64,000 nt of DNA from Arbacia lixula (Eukaryota; Echinodermata; Echinoidea; Arbacioida; Arbaciidae). Numbering within the stretch: the first letter of the stretch is position 1; each line of letters starts with the position of its first letter. The translations under genes were made by a program, and so were the position numbers. The notes beneath the pieces are model-generated. The model was not told where the DNA came from. It made no database searches and saw nothing but the letters and a program-made list of their open reading frames with translations. Below, piece by piece: positions 51,621 through 63,552 of this stretch. The stretch lies in contig OZ022583.1 in the NCBI GenBank assembly GCA_963669155.1, forward strand, positions 18,455,955 to 18,519,954. Direction: 5' to 3'.

Positions 51621-52241
51621 AACAGGAAGATGTACAGTGAGTATACATTGACTCTGGGATGTGGAATAGCTCTGAGTGACTTATGTATTGCTCACAGAAG
51701 CAAGGTTTCTTTAGACACAGTCACATTGATTTTTTTCCCCTGCGTTTGAAATGTCATGTTGTGTTTCTGTTACACCTGCAGAATTGTGTGTTTTGATCAT
51801 ACAGTTCTTAACCAGGGGCAAGTTTAGATTTTGGATTTTGGCTACAAGCATGAACAACTCCTTGGTGTATTGCAAATTGGCTAATCCACTGTTTAGTCCA
51901 TGTCTTAAACCCTGGACTAGTACTTAAACTCTTTTGTGAAATTGGGTCATTGTGTTTTACACGTCTTCCTTCCTTTTCTCTCAATAAGTTCTGCCCCATC
52001 TACCCACATCATTCTCTTCCTGGTCTTGTTTCATCTCCTTCCTCTTCTCTCTCGTATTTCCTCTTTGCTTTCTTCCTGGTCCGTCACCCAAGTCTCCTTT
52101 ATATCGCGCCATACTCTGCTCCTGAACACTCTCTTCCCTAAAGATACAGCTTTCTTCTCATGAAAACCATCAATAAAGACATTGTATGTTCCTAGTTTAG
52201 TGGTTTTAAAGATAAGTTGTGAGTGAATGTGATTTCTGCAC

Positions 52242-52397
52242 AATTAGCTCTCTCAGTACTATTGGCATGAAGATGTGCAGTAAGCCACTGGACTCTTCAA
52301 TGCCTGATACTAAAAGGGTTAACTCTCTCATTACCACTGGCATGAAAATGTGAAGTAAGCCAATGGTGTTTTTAAGGCCTGGTAACAAAAGCGTTAA
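52242..52397. mobile_element. Two abutting CTCTCAGT-type elements
   Basis: Two ~77-bp units in tandem. Each runs CTCTCA-TACNAYTGGCATGAA, then a GTAAGCCA-TGG block, then a GCCTGRTA...AAARG-GTTAA end. Related single units are at 13243-13318 (GGCATGGAAATGTGTAGTAA) and about 46025-46095. Confidence 0.5.
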
Positions 52398-52774
52398 CAT
52401 GTTCTTCTCATGCTCTTTGCCTAGAAGTACATGTAAATTAATAAATCAATAAGTCAATGTTGGAAGAACCTACCTGGCACAATTGGCGATAAAATGACAG
52501 CAAAAGAAAGCTTCCCACGGAGGGTAGATGTTGCACATACATGTATATGATATGCAGGCTTGTAATGAACTCTCAGAGGTAATAAAGCACTTGAAACAGT
52601 ACTTGTATGAATAAAGCCTTGTGAAGGAAAAAACTATTATCGCATGCTTAAGAAAGCACGCGCGTCTTCCAAAACAAATAGCATTCTGTTTCTGAAATCT
52701 TTGTTTCCCATGAAAGAATAGTGTATGCACATTCCACTTCTATTATGAACAACTGAAATCATAGTGTATTCCAT

Positions 52775-52962
52775 GGGGGGGGGGGGGGGGGTGTTTCACC
52801 AAGCTGTTCAGAAGTTATGAACGATTGGTGATCTTGTGATCTTCTTGTACTTCATTCGATACCACACTTTGTTCATTGAGAATCTGATTTAGCACAAGAA
52901 GGGATCACCAGTCATTCGTAGAGGTGTTCGTAACTTACGAACAGCTTGGTGAAACACCCCCC
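52775..52962. mobile_element. Foldback element with GGGGTGTTTCACCAAGCTG ends
   Basis: GGGTGTTTCACCAAGCTGTT at the left and AACAGCTTGGTGAAACACCC at the right are perfect inverses, with inner arms GATCTTGTGATCTTCTTG / AGCACAAGAAGGGATC. The left end is extended by a poly-G run. Confidence 0.7.
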
Positions 52963-52979
52963 AGGCTCAACAAAATGTA

Positions 52980-53610
52980 TGAGCCCTTTCCACTGAAGAA
53001 ATATATTTCTGCTCATGAAAACCCAGCATCCCATCAGTAGATCCAGACTAAAGATATTCTGCCTGTGCAACCCAAGATTGTGCCTCAGAAACAAAGAGCT
53101 TTCTGTTCATGAAAACCCAGCATCATATGAATAGATCCAGACTAAAGATATTCTGCTTCTGCAACCCATGAGTAAGAGTTTAATAACACAATGAGAACCA
53201 GGCATCCCATAGCATGAATAGACCCAGAATAAAGATATTCTGCCTGTGCAACCTAGGGGTGTGATTTCTGAAACATAGAGCTTTAAGCTCATGAAAACCC
53301 AGCATCCCATGAATAGATCCAGAATAAAGATATTCTACTCGTGCAACCAAATACAAGCTTTCAACTCATGAAAACCCAGCATCCCATGCAGAGATCCAGA
53401 ATAAACATATTTGGCTTCAAGCAGGTTCTGAAACAAAGAGCTTTCAGCCTGTGAGAACCCACCCAAGGAACACAAGACATTAGGATCCAGAAGAAAAATA
53501 AAGATATTCTCCTTCTGGACCCTACGAATGCCTCCTAAAATAAAGAGCTTCCAGCTCGTGAGAACCCGCCTGACGAACATGAGACATTAGGAGCCAGCAA
53601 GTGCACTTCC
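52980..53610. repeat. Degenerate minisatellite, five to six ~90-120 bp units
   Basis: Units share GCTCATGAAAACCCAGCATC, then CCATGAATAGATCCAGA, TAAAGATATTCTGC, GTGCAACC and AACAAAGAGCTTT. The last two units are more diverged (GAACCCGCCTGACGAACATG). The minus-strand open frames here are by-products. Confidence 0.8.
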
Positions 53611-54015
53611 TGCGGTTGAAACGCTCTCAATCTAGATGTCAATGTCAGTCAGGAAACGCATGTAGACTCATCTGTCACTTCAACCAATGTGGGGTGATGG
53701 ATTACATAACATTACCTCCCCTTGTTTCACTATGAGTGCATACATTGGAATGTTTGAACATGGAAAGCAGGAACGAGTTTCATCTACCGGTACTCTAAAC
53801 ATTCCATCATATGTGCAGGATTAGGTCTTCATCAGAGAAAAACAGACAAAACCATACAGTGAATGATTGTACTATTGTACTTACTGACATAACTTGCTTG
53901 CAATGGGATTATGTTAAAAAGTGGGTACAAAATACAAGTCAACTACATGTACATGCACACTGAGGGCAAGAAAATGGTCTAACAGATGAACCAACAAATT
54001 TCCATTTACGATTAA

Positions 54016-54571
54016 AGGGTTACTAAATTAGAAAAATAAGTTCCCACTAATCTAAGTAAAATTATCCACTGAAAAAGAATTTCACATTTGTTCGCCGCAA
54101 TTAAGTCTCATTTGGACGAAAATTTGAAAAAACGCACACCTCCAGTGACATCAGAAAAGTCAAAATGCCAACGGCGTGTACGGAAGTCAACAATAGATCA
54201 TTTTCGTAATGTATTCAAAAGTTTCCCCCTAACTGCGTAGTAACGCGTTACTGCATTCACATGTATCTTGTCATTCATATTCAATGGATGGAATGCACTT
54301 TGAATCTATTAGTTGTTGCTACTCAGACAAACCTCGGACAAGCTTTGGGGTTTAAATTGGTAACGTATTGTTTGAACGGCGTGAATAACATATTTTATTC
54401 ACGCTGTTGGCATTGATGGCATTTTGACATTTCTGATGTCACTGGAGCTGTGCGCTTTTTCAAATTTTTGTCAAAATGAGACTTTATTGCGGCAAACGAA
54501 TGTGAAATTCGTTTTTAGTGGATAATTTTACATAGATTAGTGGGAAGTTATTTTTCTAATTTAGTAACCCT
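54016..54571. mobile_element. 556-bp piggyBac-like non-autonomous element with TTAA target
   Basis: Perfect terminal inverted repeat (left AGGGTTACTAAATTAGAAAA, right its inverse ending AGTAACCCT) flanked by TTAA at 54012-54015 and 54572-54575. The arms remain similar for about 160 bp (TTCACATTTGTTCGCCGCAA against TTGCGGCAAACGAATGTGAA). The centre is unpaired and non-coding. TTAA target choice is characteristic of the piggyBac superfamily. Confidence 0.8.
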
Positions 54572-55488
54572 TTAAAATTTAGCACACCCATATTCATTTT
54601 GATCAACAGTTCTTAAATGGCAAACAACTAATATTGCCATGAACCTCTATAAAACATCAAGCTAGTATCCATGGAAATGTAAGCAATAAGGCCTTATACG
54701 TGAATTCTCATTTCACTCTTTATTCAGTGGAGATATTCACCAAGCTCACAGTTTAGACGCAAGGATACACAACTATCACTTACAGTGTAAATAAGCCCAA
54801 TCAAAAATTTTCTATTTAAATCACTTTCAAGAATCACAATTTAGGCCATGCCATTTAGATTAGGGTCCAATAAATCCTCCGCAGTTCATTTCCAGTCCTC
54901 CCCGCGGTCCGTGAAAGATGATCAAATTGTTTATTGAAGAAAGGAGAGTAAGAGAGAGGGTATGGTGTACATGTGCACGTAGCACACTGAATCAGCCTGT
55001 GTAGATGTTCGGACAGTTTTTTAATATTTGGAGCTCTGGATGACAGGGGAGCGTGTACCGCTCACAGGGTAATCATCTTACCATACGCGACCCCTGCCTG
55101 ACCTCAATAGAGCCCAGATTGCACAAGGAAAGATAAAACTACTAAAACAAGAACACGTCAGTGTATCCCAGGGTGTGACAAATGATGTACATGTGTTATG
55201 AAAAGAAATCATGTTTCTCATTATACATGTACTTTGTAGCATTATTTTTCATTTGTGTCCTACATGTGTAGCTACAATTACCAAATTAAATCATAATATA
55301 GGAAGGCCAATTTATCAAGCTACAATATATGTGTACAGCACAAGTCAGTACTGTACATATGTACATGTATACTTACTTAGGTCTCCGCACATAAAACAAA
55401 CATGCATACTTGTGCCTGTGCATGTAGAAACAAACATAATTTCTTTCTCACTCCTTTAAATTTTCACCATCTCATCTATATCTGCATG

Positions 55489-55489
<1 letters not shown>

Positions 55490-55540
<51 letters not shown>
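55490..55540. repeat. (CT)n microsatellite
   Basis: About 24 uninterrupted CT units, followed by CT-rich sequence to 55670. Confidence 0.95.
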
Positions 55541-55541
<1 letters not shown>

Positions 55542-57109
55542 GTCTTTTCTCTTTCTCTCTTTCCTTTGCAATATTTTTGCATTCACATCCTTCACACTCT
55601 CACTACTTTTCTAATTCTTCCCAGTCCCTCTCTCCTCCTCTCTCTATTCCATTTCTCCTCTCTCTCTACCAATCTCTGTTGCCTGGTAACTGCTCATTCC
55701 AGTGTGAAAGTACAATTCAGGGCTCTCAGCGGAAATGTACACGCTGGCGTGAATTCTTGCCATATGAAGTGCACAAATCACCACTTGCGAGGGGGCTAAA
55801 CCATTAAAAAAAAAAACATGTGAAAAAGGATGCAAAAGGCGTGCCTTGTGCCACATCAGCCATATTTTTACAAATTCAGCAAATGGAATACCGGTAATCA
55901 AATATACCGCTCTGCTTTATAATTTACGCAGGTTGCAGGGCAGCGAATCAGGCATTGGCGTTGGTAAATTGTAATCTGTTTGTAGGGTGAATGGCACACT
56001 GAACGAGGCAGAGGAGGTCCTTGTTAGCACAAAGCTCTCAGATTGCATAGCATGCACTCCCAACTGACCTACATTGTTCGCAAAGTATTGTGTATTTAGT
56101 CATGTAATTGCTACATGTACATGCTACAACTTATAGTAGTTAATGTCTTAGTGTAGTTATGGTAAGGTTCTTGGGCATCTACAGTGTGGTAGTCAAATAT
56201 TTTACAATTTTCAATTTTCTTGAGAGCTTGAGTATTTGCAAACAAAAGTTATACCAGTAATAACAATTTCAATCAAACATGAAATCAAAGCTTTGCACAA
56301 TCAACCATTAATTCATGTACATGTACAGTATGTATTAAATGTAACTGCATTGTACATGTTCATGTAATTGTAACTACATGTGTATAGTACTACAGTGTTT
56401 TACATGTATTGACATTTTTACAGTATCTTTACACAATTCAACCCATTTGAAGTCATGTGAGCTAATCCCTACATGTACAAACATTTAATTATAAACCTGG
56501 AACATTATGTCAATTGCGACATCATACATTACAAATAAACAGCAACCTGAGTATGGTATGTATATTACATACACGTTACACCATACTACACGTTCATATC
56601 AGTATCTTCGAGCCTCGTGAAAATCTGCCATAGGGAAGTCGTAATGACATTTGGCCAGTCATCTGGTGCAAATTGAACATGTAATCACTTGCGCAATATT
56701 CTAAAGGTCACCATTTTTACCCTCTATTAGTTCCTTTCCAAGTACATGTAGGTCAACCTTTCTTACATATGTACATGAATACTAAGGTGAAGGTATATTT
56801 GCACTACACTTTGGTCACGTGCAACCTTGTGATGTACATGTACATGTACATTAGTATGGCTTCATGCTACTTTGCAAGCCTGATGTCTTGAAACAAACAC
56901 CCTGAAATATATTTTGCATTATACCTTATTTATACCTTATGGAGGATAAATTCTTCTCTACATGGCATGTTTTGTTATTCAGGGGAGGGGGGGGGGGGGT
57001 AGAAAGAGGGAGGGGGGGGGGAAAGGGGGAGGGCGGGGGGGTCTTTAATGCATACTGCAGGCTCAATTGTCCCTGAGCCACTGTGTAAATTTATTCACTG
57101 CAGCATCTT

Positions 57110-57257
57110 TAACTCTTAACTTGCCAGGGGTAAAACCACTCTGTGCCAGAGGTTTTTGCTATTACATTTTTCTGTATTACAGTTTCGTCGCAAATTTGCG
57201 ACAGCGGCACGTTACCCCTTAGTCGCAAAAATGCGACAGTGGCAGGTTAAGAGTGAA
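57110..57257. mobile_element. MITE with CTCTTAACTTGCCA ends and internal TCGCAAATTTGCGA palindrome
   Basis: Outer ends AACTCTTAACTTGCCAG and GTGGCAGGTTAAGAGT are inverted. An internal perfect palindrome TCGCAAATTTGCGA is followed by TCGCAAAAATGCGA. Non-coding. Confidence 0.55.
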
Positions 57258-57775
57258 GAAGGTGTGGTTGAGTGGGTCTACTTGCTTAACCCTTATGGTT
57301 CTAAGGCGTGAAGAGACCACTGATTGATAAGACAGTGAATGAGCCCATGTTAGAGATGGGGGTTAATCATATTTTATAATATGCCCCTTGGTTTCAGTGT
57401 ACACCTGTAAGGCCTGGGTGATGATCTTGTTTGTTTGATCATGCATGCAACACAATACAGGTCAACAGAAATGGAGCCATGCAGGTGCCAATGTGAACGA
57501 GGCACTCACACATTATACATAGTATACTGTACATCTGGTCAAGGGATGAGTTCACATGTTATGACATGACTCACATCTTTGCACTGAGACTGTGTGTAAA
57601 ATCATGATGTGTCATGTCAGAGTGAACAGTGCAAGTGGGCTACTTTTCAGGCTTACTGTACCTTCTGTACCTTTACATGTTTATCATGAGACAAATATCC
57701 TGTGCATTATACCTGCATCATATGAGAAGAAAATAAACAGGGGCTCTTTTGTTGTGAATAGGGGCTCTTTCATTA

Positions 57776-58194
57776 AAGGATGGGGTGGGTTGGGGATGGG
57801 GTGGGGTGGGGGTGAGGTGGAGTGGGGTAGGGATGGGGTGGGGGTGGGGATGGGGTGGGGGTGAGGTGGAGTGGGGTAGGGATGGGGTGGGGATGGGGTG
57901 GGGGTGAGGTGGAGTGGGGTAGGGATGGGGTGGGGATGGGGTGGGGGTGAGGTGGAGTGGGGTAGGGATGGGGTGGGGATGGGGTGGGGGTGAGGTGGAG
58001 TGGGGTAGGGATGGGATGGGGATGGGGTGGGGGTGGGGTGGGGTGGGGTGGGGTAGGGATGGGGTGGGGTGGGGTGGGGGTGAGGTGGAGTGGGGTAGGG
58101 ATGGGGTGGGGTGGGGGTGGGGTGGGGGTGGGGTGGGGTAGGGTGGGGGTAGGATGGGGTGGGGGTAGGGTGGGGTGAGGTGGGGTGGGGTGCT
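57776..58194. repeat. 43-bp G-rich minisatellite (GGGGT/GGGAT core)
   Basis: GTGAGGTGGAGTGGGGTAGG occurs at 57812, 57861, 57904, 57947, 57990 and 58080; most steps are 43 bp. It is built from GGGGTGGGGGT words and has almost no C. The 182-codon Pro/His minus-strand frame is an artefact. Confidence 0.95.
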
Positions 58195-59148
58195 ACATCG
58201 TTAGCCACCTTGAAGCCCCATGGCATGTACATGTAAATACTGCTACCGCTAGATGACTTACTTCTGCATGCTCTTGTTTATAGTGAATATTTTGTAAGTA
58301 TTAATATAAAAAACATAAGTTCATGCCAAGTGAATTAAAAGTTAAGATAAGGAATTACTCTATCAGTTAAGATTAAAAATATATTCATGACTGCTGATTA
58401 ATTTTGTGTTTAGAAGTTCATATTTAGAAATAATGCCTCCGGCCACTTCGTGGCGGAGGCATAAAAAAAACAAGGCATTTCAACACTTGTACTCTCCGAT
58501 AACCTGCAATGTATGAACAGTTCACTTGTTCATGAGACCAAAAGTAGATGCCATTTCCTCATAAGGCTGATCAGAAAACGTGTGCTATTTCCCAACTTTG
58601 GTTTAATGCAGACGACCCTAGTATGTACATGATGTACATGAATGTCACTTGTGTGAAAGCTGTGTGCCGAGTCTGCCCTTGAGCTGCCAATGTGTATCAT
58701 TTCATGCGAGGTCATCTCATTAATTTGCCGACGTGATCGTATTTCATAGTGCCAGGGTAATGTACATGCACAGCTTTTCTCGTTTCATTAGTCACGACTG
58801 AGACAGATGCTTGTCTTCACAATACCAGAAAGGAACCCGTCAAGCAGTTATTTGGAATTTAGCACCGAGGGGTAGATAGATGTAGGCTGTTGAGCTATTG
58901 AGTGGATTAATTGTCAGAAGTTGTGAGAACAAAATCACAAGCTTACACTTTCAAGTGGAAATTTCTCACTGTCATTATGATCATGAGACTGGTGCTATTA
59001 GCATTGTCCCACATGACAAGTATTTTAGGAACAACATCTTTTTTCACTGTTTTTTTTATTCTGGGGACAATTTCTTGCAGGGTCAGTGCTGAGAATCTTG
59101 TTCCATTACAAGTACAACTACTTTTAACCCATTGGGTGCCAGATATAC

Positions 59149-59400
59149 TACTTCTCTACTCTGACAAAAGGAATTAATTAACAAAAGAGACTTTTCTTGT
59201 AAATGAGCAAGATGTGTCTGTCAATTGCATTGGCATCAGTGCAACACCACATCATGTTACATTGAATATCTCACAGCAAGATGACTATTTCTTGTCCAGA
59301 TTTTGCCTGTATGTAGGGAATGCTGGGTACAATCTAAGAGTACCAATTACCCAGATTTGAGTAATTTGTCACTTGCTCCCTTTTGTCAGAGTAGGGCAGA
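59149..59400. mobile_element. MITE with CTGCCCTACTCTGAC ends, copy 2
   Basis: Same order of blocks as 31001-31268, with a deletion in the middle (the segment between GTTACATTGAAT and CTCACAGCAAGATGA is shorter). The left terminus is altered to TTCTCTACTCTGAC; the right end is intact. Confidence 0.75.
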
Positions 59401-59751
59401 GTACTGTTCTATGGGATTTGCGTGTAACACATCATAATAATGGTACCAATTACATTGTACTTCTCTATAACATAACAATCTCACTACCTACTCACATGAA
59501 CATTATCACAACACAAAACACTACCAAGTGACAAGCCCACCACTCATAGGCCAGAAGAAACAATTGATTGGTGAGGCAGAGGCCGGCACTGATTAGTAAG
59601 CGACGTGACATCAGACATTAATGGAGAGATGGAGGGCGCCCCCCCCCCCTTTTTGGCAGGCGGTGACAAAGGATGACACAATTCCAAGTAGAGATCCTTG
59701 GGGCCAAGGACCTCTCGGCGTACAATGCCTTGCCTTGGCTCAGGCTTAGGC

Positions 59752-60005
59752 TTAGGCAAGTTAGTCAGAGAACCTCTCGTCTGCTGTAGCCTGGGCCATC
59801 CAACCTCAGCAAGCCAGCAACATATTCCAGGGATGAATCAGGATTTAAGCGTGTGATGGGCGCTGGCTTACAGGCATAGGTGCCATTGGAAAGTTAGTCA
59901 GGGAAACTCTAGTCTAGTCTAGGCCGTCCAACCTGGGCCAGCTAGCTAGGCCAGGCATTCACCAGGGATGACTCAGGAAGGCGAGTGATTGGCGGCGGCT
60001 GAATC
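59752..60005. repeat. ~130-bp degenerate tandem duplication, GC-rich
   Basis: Both units contain AGTTAGTCAG-GAA, CTCT-GTCT, a GGCC-TCCAACCT block, CAGGGATGA-TCAGGA and a GATGGGCG / GATTGGCGGCGG end. Starts near 59757 and 59890. Confidence 0.65.
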
Positions 60006-60215
60006 ATAATGAGAGTTTACTCAGTGAATCTATTTACGCACAGTTGGGGACTACCAGGTACCCTCCTTTTTCACAACTATTGAAACACAGGTACAAGTAC
60101 AAATGTAGGTAAAGTCAATTAAAATTATAGACAGATATATTTCTAATACAAAATGCAGTTGCCATTCCAAAATCAAGCAAACTCAATATCAAATATCAAA
60201 TATGCTTATGTAAAA

Positions 60216-60405
60216 TTTCTAGCTTGTACATTACAGGAATGTGTATGATCTTGCTTTGATGTAGATCAAACGATATCTACAGTAGCTTGTGTATAGCATG
60301 CATTGTCTCGCTTTAATCTAAATCACACAATATCTAGCTTGTGCACTGCATGAACGTGTATGGTTGTGCTTTGATCTCAATCAGACAAGTTTGAACTGGG
60401 CACCA
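60216..60405. repeat. Three ~60-bp degenerate tandem units
   Basis: Each unit goes TAGCTTGTRCATTRCA-GAAYG, then TTGCTTTGATSTAGATCA. The last unit plus flank matches 11005-11095. Confidence 0.6.
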
Positions 60406-61029
60406 CTGTTCATGTACACACACATTTATACACAGGGGTTCCTGTTTATTCAAATGTGACTGCTTGCTATTCTAGTTTCACTATCCCGATCTTTGTGGTC
60501 TACACAACAATTGGTTCTCTACTCGTATCTCAACCAGCCAGGAGAGGTAGGAGAGGTACTGGCGGAGGTGGTGAAGCTGGCCCAAACAAAGAGAGGTCAC
60601 ATGGTCAGACATGTACAAAACAATAGGTGGCGGCTGCAGGCCTCCAGCTAGCTAGCAGCTCTCAACTCACACTCGCTCACAGCTACCATAGTACTGCACT
60701 GCACACTGCAGCGCCAGTGCGGTTGGCTTATTTTTCTGGGCCAGCCAATGACCTCAGCCCGGTGTGTCGAGCATACACAAGTACAACTGAACATGTAAAT
60801 GTATTCCCACTGCGGGGCCTTAGCTATCCAGCGCTATACTACCTCCTAGGTATCCTCCATGTATGATTGTGCTGTGCATCTTATGGACAAATGGGACCCG
60901 ACGCTGGTAACCTTTTCAACCCTGCCTTGATGCAGTCAGTGCTGGATACCATTACGTTTTCCACTTACTTTCATTTCTGTCTCCAATTACCGCCATCACT
61001 CAAGCTCGATCAACAATTTTTTTATGCGG

Positions 61030-61196
61030 TGTAATGAGTGGCACGAAGAAAATCATTAACGATTTCATAAAATATTGTAACCCTTTCATGGCCATGGGCA
61101 TAGACATACATGTGTAATGAACAGCACTAAGAAAATCATTAACAATTTTACGTAATATTGAAACCCTTTCGGGACCAAGGGCACAGATGTGCATGT
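61030..61196. repeat. 83-bp tandem duplication
   Basis: TGTAATGAGTGGCACGAAGA (61030) and TGTAATGAACAGCACTAAGA (61113) each continue AAATCATTAAC, AATATTG-AACCCTTTC, GGCA-AGA. About 80 percent identical by eye. Confidence 0.8.
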
Positions 61197-62059
61197 GTAA
61201 CTCATTGGGCACTTTATGGCTTGGGATTCTGAGGGTTACCTGGCTGGCAAAGAAAAGACACTTCTCTTGTTTTAGTGTTTGGTTTGTTGTTTCATAAGTA
61301 ACTTATAAAACCCCAACCAGTGTAGCCTTCGCAATACAAAAGAGAGGCACTGGAATAACAAAAGGGCCCCGATGAGAAAATTATTTTTGTAATCTGAATG
61401 TCTGATTCAAAGTGTTTGATATCAGAAGTACTAGAGCTGCAAATTATGATTAAATAGTGCAATGCCCCCAACCCAACCAAGAGAACATTGTCCCAGAAGA
61501 GTTTGGCAATTCTTGTATTTTTTTTCTTTTCAGAGGTTGGGAGGGGGTAGTGAGATCATGGAGGACCTATGCATCGTGAAGAGATAATACAATGATCAAT
61601 GCACAGCCAGAGCTGTATATTTCTACACACCTGCAATTTCAGAGTAGTATACAGGACAGGCCAGGTTGCACATTGTACCCATCCCTATTCCCTACCACAC
61701 CAAACCACAGGTTTGGGGAGATAAATGAGAAGGGTTTATCTTCTTTGTTCACATTTTTGAGGTTTGGGGAGCTGGTAAACCATGAACCTGTACATTTTAC
61801 AAGCCTGGCTGGGTGGATCCACAGGGTTCAGTTTAGCACCAAGAAGGAATCAGTCTTGGGGACAACAAAAGAATAGGTCTATTGATTCTTGGGGAGAAGG
61901 ATGAGGCAAACACAAAGGAACAGCCTTGTTACAAACACACATTACTCTATAGAGTCATGTAGTGCAGTCAGCCAGGGTTCGCCCATGTGGAGTGTGCTTT
62001 CCTCATCCTTGTGAGGACTTTGTGGTTAGGGGTGAAGGGTAGGGTGGGGGGCAGTCATG

Positions 62060-62160
62060 GGTACACACCACTGATCTCTACACTAACTGGATAGGTTGTT
62101 GCACGCTCATTGGCTACTCCGTCGTGAAGCTGCCGAAGCGAAGCGGCCGCCATTGTGGGA
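62060..62160 (-). repeat. ~100-bp ATGGCGG / ATCCAGTTAGTG repeat, minus-strand copy
   Basis: On the minus strand: ACAATGGCGGCCGC, GCTTCA, GAGCGTGC, then CCTATCCAGTTAGTG and GAGATCAGTGGT. The same words in the same order and near-identical spacing occur on the plus strand at 63553-63655. ATGGCGG in this context also resembles a YY1 site; CCAAT lies within. Confidence 0.7.
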
Positions 62161-62349
62161 CCATCAAAAAAGCTGTCAGCCGTGATATACTGCGTAGCGA
62201 ACAGTGTTGGAGTGCTCGAAGAATTATCTATATTTTACATGTTTTGCTGTCACAAAATTATGTTATGTATGTTTACATTCTTCAGTTTGTTCTACTTTAT
62301 TCAAAAGTTTCAAAGACCCGTTAACTGGATTAACAAGTAAAAGTTATTG

Positions 62350-62980
62350 TATCATGTGTGTGATTTGTGTGTGCATACGTTAAAGTTTGTATGTGTGTGT
62401 ACGTGATGTGTGTGTGTGATGTGTGTGTGATGTGTGTGTGTGATGTGTGTGTGATGTGTGTGCGTGATGTGTGTGTGTGATGTGTGTGTGATGTGTGTAT
62501 ACGTGTGTGTGTGTGTGTGATGTGTGTGTGTGACGTGTGTGTGTGATGTGTGTATATTTGTGTGTGTGATGTGTGTTATGTGTGTGTGATGAGTGTGTGT
62601 GTTGTGTGTGTGTGTGATGTGTGTGTGATGTGTGTGTATGTGTGTGTGTGTGTGATGTGTGTATGATGTGTGTATAATTGTGTGTGTGATGTGTGTATGT
62701 TTGTGTGTGTGATGTGTGTGTGATGTGTGTATACTTGTGTGTGTGATGTGTGTATGTGTGTGTGTGATGTGTGTGTGATGTGTGTGTGATGTGTGTGTGA
62801 TGTGTGTGTGATGTGTGTGTGCTGTGTGTGTGAGTGTGTGTGTGATGTGTGTGTGATGTGTGTGCGATGTGTGTGTGTGATGTGTGTGTGTGTGATGTGT
62901 GTGGTGTGTGTGTGATGTGTGTGTGTGTGTGTGTGTGTGATGTGTGTGTGCATGTGTTTGTGTGTGTGTGTGTGTGTGGG
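62350..62980. repeat. Long GT-rich (TGTGTGTGATG) tract
   Basis: About 600 bp of GTGTGTGATGTGTGTGTGAT units, ending in pure GT and a GGGGGG run near 62979-62985. Minus-strand His/Thr frames are artefacts. Confidence 0.95.
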
Positions 62981-63552
62981 GGGGGTACTTGGGTCAACCC
63001 CGGTGGGGTTCAAATCCCTCCCCACGCCTTCCCCGGTATGATAATTCAGGTTTGGTACATCATGCCTCCGGTCCGATCCCCCTTTTTTATTCTTTTTTCA
63101 GGGGGAGGGGGCATGAAAATTCATAACTGCCGCTGGGACAAATATACATTTTGATCTCTTTTCTTTTGCTTTTCACTAAATCAAAACAATTTGCCGGTTG
63201 GAGTGATCGAGTTTAAGTCCCTTGACTATCTACCAAGTCCACAGTCCCCCTTTTTAAAATTATTTGATCGACCCTTGTCTATGACACAGAGTTCGATCGG
63301 TTAACATGATTTGCATACATGACATGTAGGCTCTACATGTATGAATTAAGGCCAGAAGACCTGTGGAATTCATAATTTGAATGATTAAATACTACAGAAT
63401 AATTCAGTTGATGTTAAAACTCTGTTCTGTATTCCACAAAACATGCACACGTGTGCACAAGCATCGGCACATCCATCAGAACCACCGTACCGGCATGCCA
63501 CAACGTACACTAAACGCGCTTCCCAACGCCCGTGGTGTTTCTGTTTGTGATG

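Noticed and set aside
52980..53610. Spaced repeats considered as a CRISPR array
   Set aside because: Units are ~100 bp, drift in sequence, and have no short constant repeat with unique spacers; the genome is eukaryotic.
57684..58232. 182-codon Pro/His/Thr-rich minus-strand frame
   Set aside because: Translation of the 43-bp G-rich minisatellite.
62124..62340. Short plus-strand frames starting near a GCCGCCATTG motif, considered as NLK exon 1
   Set aside because: Wrong strand for NLK and no glycine-loop sequence; the motif belongs to the inverted repeat pair.
62380..63025. 205- and 149-codon His/Thr-rich minus-strand frames
   Set aside because: Translation of a GT/GTGTGATG microsatellite.
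63005..63025. GGTTCAAATCC, a match to the tRNA B box
   Set aside because: No A box or cloverleaf can be drawn; upstream is a GT microsatellite.
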